A stretch of DNA of 64,000 nucleotides from Streptomyces sp. GKU 895 (GTDB taxonomy: Bacteria > Actinomycetota > Actinomycetes > Streptomycetales > Streptomycetaceae): contig MWJO01000005.1 in assembly GCA_002027195.1 (NCBI GenBank), forward strand, positions 86,595 through 150,594. The letters are read 5' to 3'. The translations under genes were made by a program, and so were the position numbers. This document shows positions 1-8,028 of the stretch, piece after piece (positions within the stretch are counted from its first letter, which is position 1; every line of letters begins with the position of its first letter). Under the pieces are notes generated by a model. That model made no database searches, was not told the DNA's origin, and saw only the letters and a list, made by a program, of their open reading frames with translations.

Positions 1-419
1 AAGAAGATCATGGCGGGACCGTGGGCGAGGAAGGCCTGCTGCCGGGCGACGGGGACGTCGGGGCCGACGACGGCGGCGAGGTAGGCGGCGGCCTTGGCGG
101 GGGTGTCCGGGACGCCGGCGGCGAGGATCACCGGATTGTTGGGAATCCAGATCCCCGCCCCGGAACGGGCGGCGGACCCACCGAAGGTGGGGGCCTTCTC
201 CAGCACGACGACCGACAACCCCTGCTTGGCGGCGGTGAGCGCGGCGGTCATCCCTGCCGCTCCGGAGCCGATGACGACCACGTCGTAGGTGCCCTGGAGG
301 GGGAGGTCGGCGGCGCGTGCGGTCTGTGGAGCCACGGCGGCGACGGCGAATCCGGCGGCCACGGAGGTGCCGAGTACCTGTCTGCGGGTCGGTCTTGCGG
401 CGTCCGGGCTGCCCGTCAT
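1..419 (-). CDS. Secreted FAD-binding dehydrogenase (KstD / fumarate reductase-like), N-terminal part
   Basis: The gene runs off the left edge; about 139 N-terminal residues are visible, starting at the ATG at 419. Residues 1-37 look like a Tat signal: a twin-arginine TRRQVLG followed by a hydrophobic stretch and an ARA-like cleavage region. Then comes a Rossmann dinucleotide-binding motif (VVVIGSGAAGM) and the GGSAARSGAGIWIP segment typical of 3-ketosteroid-1-dehydrogenase and soluble fumarate reductase flavoproteins. It is therefore probably an exported FAD-dependent oxidoreductase; substrate cannot be told because the catalytic half lies outside the window. Confidence 0.85.
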   Translation of the reverse strand, partial: MTGSPDAARPTRRQVLGTSVAAGFAVAAVAPQTARAADLPLQGTYDVVVIGSGAAGMTAALTAAKQGLSVVVLEKAPTFGGSAARSGAGIWIPNNPVILAAGVPDTPAKAAAYLAAVVGPDVPVARQQAFLAHGPAMIF

Positions 420-494
420 GGGTCCGCCCCCCTGTCTGATACATCGTCAGATGTGATGCCGGAAAGGGGAATGTGACGCGGGGATGTTGTGAAG

Positions 495-1041
495 TCAAGG
501 GCCGGGGAGGAGGGCCGTGCAGTCCTCCCAGGCCGGTCGGCTCAGCAGCGGGCGGAAGCGGGTGAAGAGCGCGAGGAGGGCGGGGCCGTGGCGGTCGCGG
601 AAGGCCGGGTCCTCGGCGGCGAGGTCGAGTTCGTTGGCGGCGGTGAGCTCGGCGAAGTCCCGGCGGAGGGCCGGGGCGGGGGTGTGGGTGCGGCCGGTGA
701 AGCGGTCGTGGAACGAGCCGGTTGGGGTGGCGAGCGTCGGGTAGGTCGCCTCGCGGTCGCAGCTCGCGTAGAGGTGGACGATCGCCTCCGCCTCTTCGCC
801 GATCGCTTCCCTGAGCTCGCGGCGGCGGTCGAGCGGGAGCAGCGGGTGCGGGAAGCCGTCGGTGCCGTAGAAGGCGTGGCAGAGGCCCGCGAGTTGGAGG
901 GCGGGGCGGGCGTTCCAGACGGCGAGACGCGTGCGTACGCGGTGGAGGTGGGTGAGGAGGGTGCCGCCGGGGGTGGGGGGTCTGCTCGGCGCCCGACTCC
1001 CTGAGCAGTGCGTCGGCTTGGGCGAACGCGTCGTACGCCAT
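495..1041 (-). pseudogene. DUF6817-type protein, frameshifted near its N-terminus
   Basis: The likely start is the ATG at 1041, preceded by GAAGGGA at a good ribosome-binding distance, and reads MAYDAFAQADALLRESGAEQ. After about 23 codons the frame breaks in adjacent G5 and G6 runs (969-980 on the + strand). Removing one base there joins it to the long downstream frame (GGTLLTHLHRVRTRLAVWN...ALLPGP). The joined product of ~180 residues resembles the DUF6817 family, an actinobacterial family of unknown function with conserved His residues (THLHRV, LCHAFYGTDGF). The frame also stays open upstream of the ATG, but that stretch is low-complexity. A real frameshift or a homopolymer sequencing error are both possible. 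Transcribed divergently from the LysR gene. Confidence 0.65.
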
Positions 1042-1171
1042 GAAGAGGTCCCTTCGCGTGGGTGGGTCGGCACCCGCTCCGTCCCGGGTGGAGCGGGTTG
1101 CCGCCCGTTGGGCCCTGTGGAGATCGTCGTACGGACCGGGAGTGCAGTCAATCCTTGGGATTTATGGGAGG

Positions 1172-1193
1172 AACCCAAGTGTTAGCTTGGGTT
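1172..1193. promoter_or_regulatory. Perfect 8-bp inverted repeat in divergent promoter, probable LysR operator
   Basis: AACCCAAG and CTTGGGTT flank a 6-bp spacer (TGTTAG) just upstream of the LysR start at 1205 and between two divergent genes. LysR regulators usually bind such dyads in the divergent promoter with their neighbour. A direct repeat GTTAGCTT (1181-1188 and 1191-1198) overlaps it. Binding by the adjacent regulator is inferred from position. Confidence 0.55.
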
Positions 1194-1204
1194 AGCTTCG
1201 GTCT

Positions 1205-2098
1205 ATGACCCTCGATGACCTGCGGGTGTTCGTGGCGGTGTGCCGGGCCGGGAGCCTGAGTGCGGTGGCGCGGGAGCTCGGGTGCACGCAGTCCGCGGTG
1301 AGCCAGCATGTGAAGCGGCTGGAGCGGGAGACGGGCCTCGCGCTGGTGGAGCGCCGGCCCCGGGGTGTCGTACCGACGCAGGCGGGGCGGGTGCTGGAGA
1401 CGGCGGCGTCCGAGGGGATCGCCGGACTGGACCTGGCCGTACGGCAGTTGCGGGATCTGGTCGACGGGGCGAGCGGGTTCGTGCGGGTGGCGACGGGCGC
1501 GACGACCGTGCGGCACTTCATGGGGGACGCGGTGGTGGCGTTCCGGCGCCGCCATCCGCGCGTGAACCTGGAGTTCCGGACGGTGAGTTCGGGCCGCGGC
1601 AGCTTCGACGCGCTCGCGGACGGTTCACTGGACCTGGCGTGGATCACGCTCGGCCGGCCGGTACGGGGGATCGAGCAGCGGGCGGTGGCCGAGCTGCCGT
1701 GGGTGCTGGCGGTACGGGCCGACGACCCGCTGGCGGAGCGGGAGCGGCTGGACGTCGCCGAGTTGGCGGACGTGCGGCTGATCCGGCTGCCGCCCAATTC
1801 GGCATCGGCCGCACAACTGGAGTCGGCGTGCGCCGAGTCGGGCGTCGGACTGGCCTATGACACCAACGTGGCCGACTGGGACACGGCCCTGCTGCTCGCC
1901 GAGTTGGGGGTGGGGCGAGCGGTCGTACCGGAGCTGTCCGGACTGGCCGCGACGGGCGACGGTCTTCGGCTGATCCCGGTGCCGGAGCTGCGGCCGCTGC
2001 CGGTGGGGTGGGCGGTACGGCGGTGGGATGCGCTCAGTCCCCCGGCGCGGGCGTTCGCGGACACGGTGGAGAAGTTCCGGCGGACGCCCGGGCGTTGA
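1205..2098 (+). CDS. LysR-family transcriptional regulator
   Basis: A 297-residue protein with the LysR layout: winged helix-turn-helix at residues ~1-60 (MTLDDLRVFVAVCRAGSLSA, then AVSQHVKRLE) and a periplasmic-binding-like effector domain to the end. Length is normal for the family. It is divergent from the DUF6817 gene, with a dyad operator between them, so it probably autoregulates and controls that neighbour. Its 3' end overlaps the convergent ATP-binding gene by 65 bp. The effector is unknown. Confidence 0.93.
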   Translation: MTLDDLRVFVAVCRAGSLSAVARELGCTQSAVSQHVKRLERETGLALVERRPRGVVPTQAGRVLETAASEGIAGLDLAVRQLRDLVDGASGFVRVATGATTVRHFMGDAVVAFRRRHPRVNLEFRTVSSGRGSFDALADGSLDLAWITLGRPVRGIEQRAVAELPWVLAVRADDPLAERERLDVAELADVRLIRLPPNSASAAQLESACAESGVGLAYDTNVADWDTALLLAELGVGRAVVPELSGLAATGDGLRLIPVPELRPLPVGWAVRRWDALSPPARAFADTVEKFRRTPGR

Positions 2099-2516
2099 CC
2101 GGCTGTGGCGCGGACTGCGGTTCTTTGAGGGGGATTTCGGCCCACACGGTCTTGCCCACGGTTCGCTCAGTGACGCCCCAGGCCTGTGCGAGCAGCGATA
2201 CGAGGATGAGGCCGCGGCCGTTGTCGGCGTCCGGGTCGGTGACGTAACGGAGTCGGCGGTCGTGGCGAGCGTCGCTCACCTCGATACGGACCGTGTCCTC
2301 GGCCGTGAGACTCAGGCGGAGTTCGAAGTCGCGGCCGGGGACTCTGCCGTGGGTGACGGCATTGGCGGCGAGCTCGGCGACGACCTGCTGGGCGGTGTGG
2401 TTGACCTCGCTGTCGTAGGGGTGGCCCCAGGTGTCCAGCTGGTGTGCGGTGAGGCGCCGGGCGAGGCGGGCGCCGCGGGGCGTCGCGCTGAGGCGGGTGG
2501 AGATTTCGGTGTTCAC
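2034..2516 (-). CDS. RsbW-like ATP-binding protein (HATPase_c, anti-sigma type)
   Basis: A 160-residue single-domain GHKL ATPase. The N-box ELAANAVTHG (about residues 50-60) binds Mg-ATP, and VSDA...DNGRGLILV supplies the G1/G2 boxes. This is the serine-kinase / anti-sigma type that is highly expanded in Streptomyces and often encoded beside XRE-DUF5753 and DUF397 genes, as here. The C-terminal ~20 residues are low-complexity and overlap the LysR 3' end. It probably acts in the cytoplasm on a sigma factor, an anti-sigma antagonist or the neighbouring regulator; the partner is not identifiable. Confidence 0.88.
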   Translation of the reverse strand: MNTEISTRLSATPRGARLARRLTAHQLDTWGHPYDSEVNHTAQQVVAELAANAVTHGRVPGRDFELRLSLTAEDTVRIEVSDARHDRRLRYVTDPDADNGRGLILVSLLAQAWGVTERTVGKTVWAEIPLKEPQSAPQPVNARASAGTSPPCPRTPAPGD

Positions 2517-2633
2517 GTGACTGAGCGTGGTGGGTTGTCCTTACGCTGACCAGGTGCGACCCGGCGACGCTGGGTAGTTGTACGGGTGCGGTGGGTTGTG
2601 TGTACGGGTTGTCGGGTGGGAGGGGTGAGGCTA

Positions 2634-3488
2634 GTGGGCGAGAGGCGACCTGAGACACCCGCGGAGGCGGAGGGGACGGCTGGGCTCTTCGTCGCGCTGG
2701 GCAAGATGCTGAAGTTCCTGCGGGAGCGGAAGGGGCTGACGCAGAAGGAGTTCGGGGAGGTCGTGGGATACGGCCCGGACACGATCTCGGCGATGGAGCG
2801 GGGGGTGCGGACCCTGCGGCCCGAGGTGCTCGTCAAGGCGGATGAGGTGCTGGATGCCGGGGGGTTGTTGCTGGAGGTGGTTCCGGAGGTCGAGGCTGCG
2901 ATGACGAAGGCTAGGACGAGGCATCCGGAGTGGTATCGGAACTACGCCGGGTTGGAGGCGGAGGCGGTTGAGCTGCATTTCTACGCCAACCATGGCGTGC
3001 CGGGCCTGCTGCAGACCGACGACTACGCACGGGCGGTGTTCACGAGGCGGCGACCGTTCCTGGACGAGGAGACGATCGAGAGGCGTGTTGCGGACCGGCT
3101 CTCTCGGCAGCAGGTCTTCGAGCGTCGGCCCGCGCCGATCGTGAGTTACGTCCTCGAAGAGATCGTGCTGGACCGGCCGATCGGTGGGCGGCGTGTGCAC
3201 GCGGATCAGCTTCGGCGTCTGCTGAGCGTGGGGCGGATGCAGAACCTCGAAATCCAGGTGATGCCGACCCAGGCAGAGGAACACCCCAACATGGACGGCG
3301 CGTTCAACCTACTGACACCCCGGGGGCACGGGCAGGTGGCGTACACGGAGGTCCAGGGGTATCCCCGGTTGATCACCGACCCGGAAGAAGTCCGCAGGAT
3401 CGTGGACCGCTATGGGATCATGCGGGCCATGGCACTCTCCCCCGCAGAGTCCCGGAAGTTGATCGAGCAGAAGCTGGAGGAGCTATGA
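2634..3488 (+). CDS. XRE-family regulator with DUF5753 domain (WhiJ-like)
   Basis: N-terminal Cro/CI helix-turn-helix (LGKMLKFLRERKGLTQKEFG...TISAMERG, about residues 20-60) followed by a DUF5753 domain (PEWYRNYAGLEAEA, YANHGVPGLLQTDDYARA). I chose the GTG at 2634 because a GGGAGGGG sequence lies ~8 bases upstream; an in-frame GTG at 2586 would give 300 residues. It overlaps the DUF397 gene by ATGA, so the two are translationally coupled. In Streptomyces this pair belongs to the WhiJ/AbaA-like regulatory loci that affect development and antibiotic production; the specific role here is inferred. Confidence 0.9.
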   Translation: MGERRPETPAEAEGTAGLFVALGKMLKFLRERKGLTQKEFGEVVGYGPDTISAMERGVRTLRPEVLVKADEVLDAGGLLLEVVPEVEAAMTKARTRHPEWYRNYAGLEAEAVELHFYANHGVPGLLQTDDYARAVFTRRRPFLDEETIERRVADRLSRQQVFERRPAPIVSYVLEEIVLDRPIGGRRVHADQLRRLLSVGRMQNLEIQVMPTQAEEHPNMDGAFNLLTPRGHGQVAYTEVQGYPRLITDPEEVRRIVDRYGIMRAMALSPAESRKLIEQKLEEL

Positions 3489-3679
3489 ACAACGAGCAGC
3501 TCACTTGGTTCAAGTCCAGCTACAGCGGCGGCGAGGGCGGCGAATGCCTGGAGGTCGCCGTCAGCCCCGGCACCGTCCACCTCCGTGACTCCAAGAACAG
3601 CACCAGCCCCCGGCTCACCCTCACCCCTGCCGCTTGGTCCGCCTTCCTCTCAGGGGAGTTGATCGGCGAGCGGCGCTAG
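3485..3679 (+). CDS. DUF397 small protein
   Basis: A 64-residue protein with the DUF397 signature: WFKSSYSGGEGGECLEVAV, then HLRDSKN and a C-terminal W-x-AFL segment. DUF397 proteins partner XRE-DUF5753 regulators, with which this gene is coupled by a 4-bp overlap. Its stop overlaps the 3' end of the convergent NACHT gene by 30 bp. Confidence 0.93.
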   Translation: MNNEQLTWFKSSYSGGEGGECLEVAVSPGTVHLRDSKNSTSPRLTLTPAAWSAFLSGELIGERR

Positions 3680-6600
3680 CGCCTCCGCCGCCGCCAGCAT
3701 GCGCGCTGCCTCCGTGCGCACGTCTGCGTCCTCGTCCGCCTCGGCCCGCTCCCGCAGCAGCGGAGCCGTGGCCGGGTGGGCGGGCCAGCCGTAGGCCAGG
3801 GACTGGACGGCGGCGATGCGCGGCCAGGGGTGAGGGTCGGCGACGGCTCGGTCCCGGAGGAGCGCGGCGCCATTCTCATCCGTCTCCTGCACGGCCCACC
3901 ATTGCAGGACGTCGGCTCGCATCCTGGGGTCGGGATCGTCCACGGCCCGCGCCTGGAGGATCTCGCGGGTCGTGTCGTCGTCTCCCGAGGTCGTGACCAA
4001 CAGGGCCAGAGCCACTTCCCGCACCGAGGGGTGAGGGTCCTCGGCCACGCGGTTGCGGATCAGGGCGCGGATGTCGACATCGCCTCGGTAGTACCTCGTC
4101 GCACGCAGTGCCTCCGCCCGGATTCCCTCTGCCGGGTCGTTCATCAGGCGCTCGAAGGTCAGCTTCCATGTGGCGGCCTCGTGGCTCCTGTGTCCGCACA
4201 GGTCCGTCAGAGCTGATTCGCGTACATCGGGCTCGGGGTCGTGGAGAAGATGGCTGCGGACGAGCTCCCAGGTCTCCTCCCTCTCTCCGCCCAGCTTCAC
4301 GAGCCCGCTGAGCGCCGAGTCCCGAACCTGACTACTGGCATCTTCGGCAAGGCGCTCGCGCAGGAACTCCCAGGTGCCGGGGTGCGAGCCCGTCGTCCGC
4401 GCCAGCACCGCGCATGCCGCCGACCGGACCTGTGGGTGCGGGTCATCGAGTGCCCGCTGACGGAGGAATTCCCAGGTGTCGGCGTCGTCTCGGCCGAGCG
4501 TGCGCAAGGCGTACAGGGCGTCGGTCCGGACGAACCAGTACTCGTCCTCGACGGCGACTCTGCGAGCGAGCTCCCAGTCGCCCAGTTGCTCAACCAGACG
4601 CAGGACGGCGGTGCTCCGGACCCAGTCGCTCGGATCGTCGGCCACCCGGCCGCGCACGAGCGCCTCGATGTCCTCGTGGTGGAGCAGGTTCTCCAGACCG
4701 TCGACCGCACGCGATCGAACTCCCTCCTCGGGGTCCTCGACGGCCAGCCGGCACAGCACCGCCCTGACTGAGGGGTCGTGAATCCGGTACTCGGCGAGCA
4801 GCCCCACCGCTTCAGCGCGCTTCTCCGCGTCGCCCTCGGAGCCGGCGAACTCAAGGACGGGCTCCCACAGGGCCTCGGCGTCGTCCCGCATCGACAGCGC
4901 GAAGGCACGCACGACCAGTGAAGGGTCCTCGGTAGAACGGTTCTTGAGGAGTCCGCGAGCGTCGACTCCGTCGAACCCGGACAGAAGCTTCAGTGCCGCT
5001 CTGCGCACATACTCGTCGGGTTCGGCCACCGCCCCCTGCCGGAGCAGGCCGCGGACGTGCGGTTCCGCGCCCCAGCGCGCCGCCAGCATCTCCAGCAAGG
5101 CCCTGCGGGCCGACGACACATCGGCAAGCACCGCCATCACCTGCGGCCACGCCGGTGCCTGATAGAGGGCGGCTGCGATCCTCCCGGGCTGCGCCCGGTC
5201 CCTGAACTGGCCCCGCAGATGGAACCAGCGCAGCAGTCTGGGCCTGCCGCTCCAGTGCGGCGGAAACGTCCTGAGCGCGGAGGCGATCCCCTCGTCCGCT
5301 TCCAGCAGGGGGTAACTCGAGTCCGCCGCCTCCAGGCCGACGATGATCGCGTCGACCACGGCCCTGCTCTGCGCCGCCAACGCTCCGATCCTGCGGACCT
5401 CGCCCAGCGCCCGCACGGCAAGCGCCAGCAGCTCCCCCTTCCAGAGCGCACCGACTCGCCGCCGATGCAGCTCCAGCAACCGGTCGACCGCCGCCCCCGC
5501 CTCCCGCTCCCCCAACTGCCCCACGACCAGCAGCAACACCTCATGCCACGCCGGATCCTCCGCATGCCCGGCGAAGATCTCCTCGATGAACTCCTCCGGC
5601 GTCCACTCCCGTTCGCGCGTGTAGCGGTGGTCGATGTCCACGGCTGCCAGGTACTCCAGGAAAGCCCGGTGGACGAAGCCGTACACCCCGACCCCGTAGT
5701 GGCTGAGGATGAAGTTCCTTTCCCTGAACTGCCGCACCATCACCCGCGCCGCCGACACGGCCTGCGCCAGCGGGAGTTCGTACTGCTCACGCACATAGTC
5801 CCGGAACGTCTCCAGCAGTACGTCCTGATGGATGTGGTTGCCCGCGATGCCGCCCTCGCCCTCCTGCATCCGCCGCGCGACCAGGCGCAGCAACTCGTGC
5901 CGGTCCTCGTCGCCCAGGTACGACAGGGCCTCGACTTCGCCCGGCGCTCGCAGGTGTTTGGCGTGCTCGTCCCAGTGAGCCACCAGAACCGCGACAGCGT
6001 GCCGGTAGACGCCCAGGCGGTCCCGGGGCAGGTCCCGACGTCGTCCGACGATGGCAAGGATCGTCAACAGCAGCGGATTTCCCGCGAGTTCGGCTACCGG
6101 TCGAGAGTGGCTCACGGCATCCGTCAGCCGTCTGCACAGGCGGGTGGAGCGCTCCTCGTCGTGGGGGTAGGCAGTGGCATACCACTGGCGGGCGAAGCAC
6201 TCGATCTGCCGGAGGCTCAGTTCCTGGACCATGTGGTGGGAGAACCCCGCGTGTTCCAGCACCCCTCGCCGGTAGCCGATGACACGCGAGGTCACGATCA
6301 CGCGGGCGCCGCCGGTACCGCCGTAGCGGCCCGCGAAGTCCGCGATGCGGTGGCTGACCTGTGCGCGGGCGGCGGGGTCGAAGAGTTCATCGAGACCGTC
6401 GAAGACGACCACGGCTCGCCCCTCGGCCAGCAGCCGATCCACGACCGCCGGGGGCGGGGCCATGCCCTTCGTGCCGTGCAGGTAGGCCAGGAAGTCCTCG
6501 AACGTCCGCTCCCGCCACTCCCCCGTCGCGTACTCGCGCAACTCCACGACGAGGGGTACCCGGCCGGCCAGCGCTGCCAGCGGGTCCTCCGCCCCCGTCG

Positions 6601-7162
6601 CCTCCCGCGTGAGGGTGAGCGCAAGGTGCCGGGCCAGCGTCGACTTGCCCGCGCCTGGGTCGCCGAGCAGGACGAGGCGGCTCTCGCCTGGGTCGGCGAG
6701 CACGTCCAGGGCATCGCGTGCTGGCCGTTCCGCGTACGCCTGCCGAGCCCGCTCCAGCGCTTCCCTCTCCAGCCCGGGCGCCAGACTCGACGGCCACTCC
6801 CCCGCGTCCACCAACCGCTGCCGGATGTCCCGCGGCAGCTCGACGGGCGGCGGGTCGGCCCGTACCGTCGGCGCCACGAACACCTCGTCCAGCCCGACCG
6901 GCGGATGCTCCCCCTCCTCCGTGGGGATCAGCACCTCCAGGTCCAGCCGTCCGTAGGTCTCGCGGATGCGCCCCGCGTAGCGCCGTAACGCCTCGTCGAT
7001 CTCCGCGTCCGAGAGGTCCACCGCCCCCGGCGCCTGTTGCACGTACTGCTTCCCGATGATCGTCAGGCTGTTGCCGTCACCGCTCACCGCGGCGGTGACG
7101 TCACCGCCGACCCCGATCGACCGCGCTCCACCCGCCGTTACCTGTTCCCTGTCGCGCCCCAT
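3650..7162 (-). CDS. NACHT-domain NTPase with C-terminal HEAT repeats (NLR-like)
   Basis: A 1170-residue STAND ATPase. Residues 1-45 hold a Gly/Val-rich segment (IGVGGDVTAAVSGDGN). A short linker of the type seen before bacterial NACHT domains follows (~75-105). The NACHT module has Walker A GDPGAGKST (167-175) and an extended Walker B VVVFDGLDEL (251-260), with VIVTSR as sensor 1. A helical region with FVHRAFLEYLAA closes the module. From ~640 onward there are about 15 HEAT-like repeats (...DPxxxVRxxAxxxL...). This is the architecture of NLR-like proteins, some of which defend bacteria against phage. No recognisable nuclease or protease effector is visible at the N-terminus. It follows the WhiJ-like trio convergently. 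Confidence 0.9.
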   Translation of the reverse strand: MGRDREQVTAGGARSIGVGGDVTAAVSGDGNSLTIIGKQYVQQAPGAVDLSDAEIDEALRRYAGRIRETYGRLDLEVLIPTEEGEHPPVGLDEVFVAPTVRADPPPVELPRDIRQRLVDAGEWPSSLAPGLEREALERARQAYAERPARDALDVLADPGESRLVLLGDPGAGKSTLARHLALTLTREATGAEDPLAALAGRVPLVVELREYATGEWRERTFEDFLAYLHGTKGMAPPPAVVDRLLAEGRAVVVFDGLDELFDPAARAQVSHRIADFAGRYGGTGGARVIVTSRVIGYRRGVLEHAGFSHHMVQELSLRQIECFARQWYATAYPHDEERSTRLCRRLTDAVSHSRPVAELAGNPLLLTILAIVGRRRDLPRDRLGVYRHAVAVLVAHWDEHAKHLRAPGEVEALSYLGDEDRHELLRLVARRMQEGEGGIAGNHIHQDVLLETFRDYVREQYELPLAQAVSAARVMVRQFRERNFILSHYGVGVYGFVHRAFLEYLAAVDIDHRYTREREWTPEEFIEEIFAGHAEDPAWHEVLLLVVGQLGEREAGAAVDRLLELHRRRVGALWKGELLALAVRALGEVRRIGALAAQSRAVVDAIIVGLEAADSSYPLLEADEGIASALRTFPPHWSGRPRLLRWFHLRGQFRDRAQPGRIAAALYQAPAWPQVMAVLADVSSARRALLEMLAARWGAEPHVRGLLRQGAVAEPDEYVRRAALKLLSGFDGVDARGLLKNRSTEDPSLVVRAFALSMRDDAEALWEPVLEFAGSEGDAEKRAEAVGLLAEYRIHDPSVRAVLCRLAVEDPEEGVRSRAVDGLENLLHHEDIEALVRGRVADDPSDWVRSTAVLRLVEQLGDWELARRVAVEDEYWFVRTDALYALRTLGRDDADTWEFLRQRALDDPHPQVRSAACAVLARTTGSHPGTWEFLRERLAEDASSQVRDSALSGLVKLGGEREETWELVRSHLLHDPEPDVRESALTDLCGHRSHEAATWKLTFERLMNDPAEGIRAEALRATRYYRGDVDIRALIRNRVAEDPHPSVREVALALLVTTSGDDDTTREILQARAVDDPDPRMRADVLQWWAVQETDENGAALLRDRAVADPHPWPRIAAVQSLAYGWPAHPATAPLLRERAEADEDADVRTEAARMLAAAEALAPLADQLP

Positions 7163-7263
7163 GGCAGGACGTTAGCGGGCGGGGCGCAGGGGGAAACGCC
7201 TAAACGGTCAAAACGCGGACAGATCTCGACGGCCACTGGGCAGCGTCGCTACCCTGCATCCTC

Positions 7264-8019
7264 ATGCCCCTCCCCAGCCTTCTCGGCGTCTTCGCCCACC
7301 CCGACGACGAGTCCCTGTCGGCCGGTGGCCTCCTCGCCCAGCATGCCGCCGCCGGCGCACGCACCGCCGTGGTCACCGCGACGTGGGCCGAAGGCACGCC
7401 CCGGGACGGGGAGTTGGCGGAGGCGCTCCGTGTCCTCGGCGCCGGGAAACCGCGCCTGCTGGGGTACGCCGACGCCCACGTACCGGCGTCCGCGCCCGAC
7501 CGGCCTCGTCTCTGCGACGCGCCTCTCGACGATGTCGTACGGGAACTCGTCGGGCACATACGGGAGTTCCGGCCCGAGGTCGTCGTCACGCACGACGCCC
7601 ACGGCGGGCTCACCGGGCACCCCGACCACGTCTACACCCACCGCGTGACCGTCCTCGCGGCCCAGGCGGCCAACTGGAAGCACCTCTATCCCGAGGCGGG
7701 CGACCCCTGGCAGCCCCGCGATCTCTACCTCGCCACCTACCCCGACTCCGCCGCCCGTGACCTGGGCGGGCAGCTGATGCGGCCGGGGCTGGCCTCCTAC
7801 AGCGTCCCCGACGAGTGGATCGCCGCCGCCATCGACGTAAGCCCTTTTCTCGAGACGAAGTTGCGCGCCATCGCCGCCCACCACACCGAGGTCGCACGCG
7901 GTGCCCTGCCCGGGCGGCTCGCCGCGTACCCGTTCGCCGAGCAGGCCCGGCTGCTGTCCACCGAGTGGTTCATCCGCCACGGCGACACCAGCTCCACGCC
8001 ACCCCGATCGGCGTTGTGA
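7264..8019 (+). CDS. PIG-L / LmbE-family zinc deacetylase
   Basis: A 251-residue single-domain protein. The N-terminal AHPDDESL gives the His and Asp zinc ligands, and GHPDHVYTH near residue 120 gives the third. The family removes acetyl groups from N-acetylglucosamine conjugates such as mycothiol precursors (MshB) and mycothiol S-conjugates (Mca); other members act on natural products. The sequence is shorter than MshB/Mca and lacks an obvious mycothiol signature, so substrate is open. It stands alone between the divergent NACHT gene and the convergent fadD. Confidence 0.9.
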   Translation: MPLPSLLGVFAHPDDESLSAGGLLAQHAAAGARTAVVTATWAEGTPRDGELAEALRVLGAGKPRLLGYADAHVPASAPDRPRLCDAPLDDVVRELVGHIREFRPEVVVTHDAHGGLTGHPDHVYTHRVTVLAAQAANWKHLYPEAGDPWQPRDLYLATYPDSAARDLGGQLMRPGLASYSVPDEWIAAAIDVSPFLETKLRAIAAHHTEVARGALPGRLAAYPFAEQARLLSTEWFIRHGDTSSTPPRSAL

Positions 8020-8028
8020 ACCTCGTCG

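Noticed and set aside
5057..6988. Long plus-strand open frame opposite the NACHT gene
   Set aside because: Arg/Gln/Pro-rich antisense of a coherent NACHT-HEAT protein; typical high-GC shadow.
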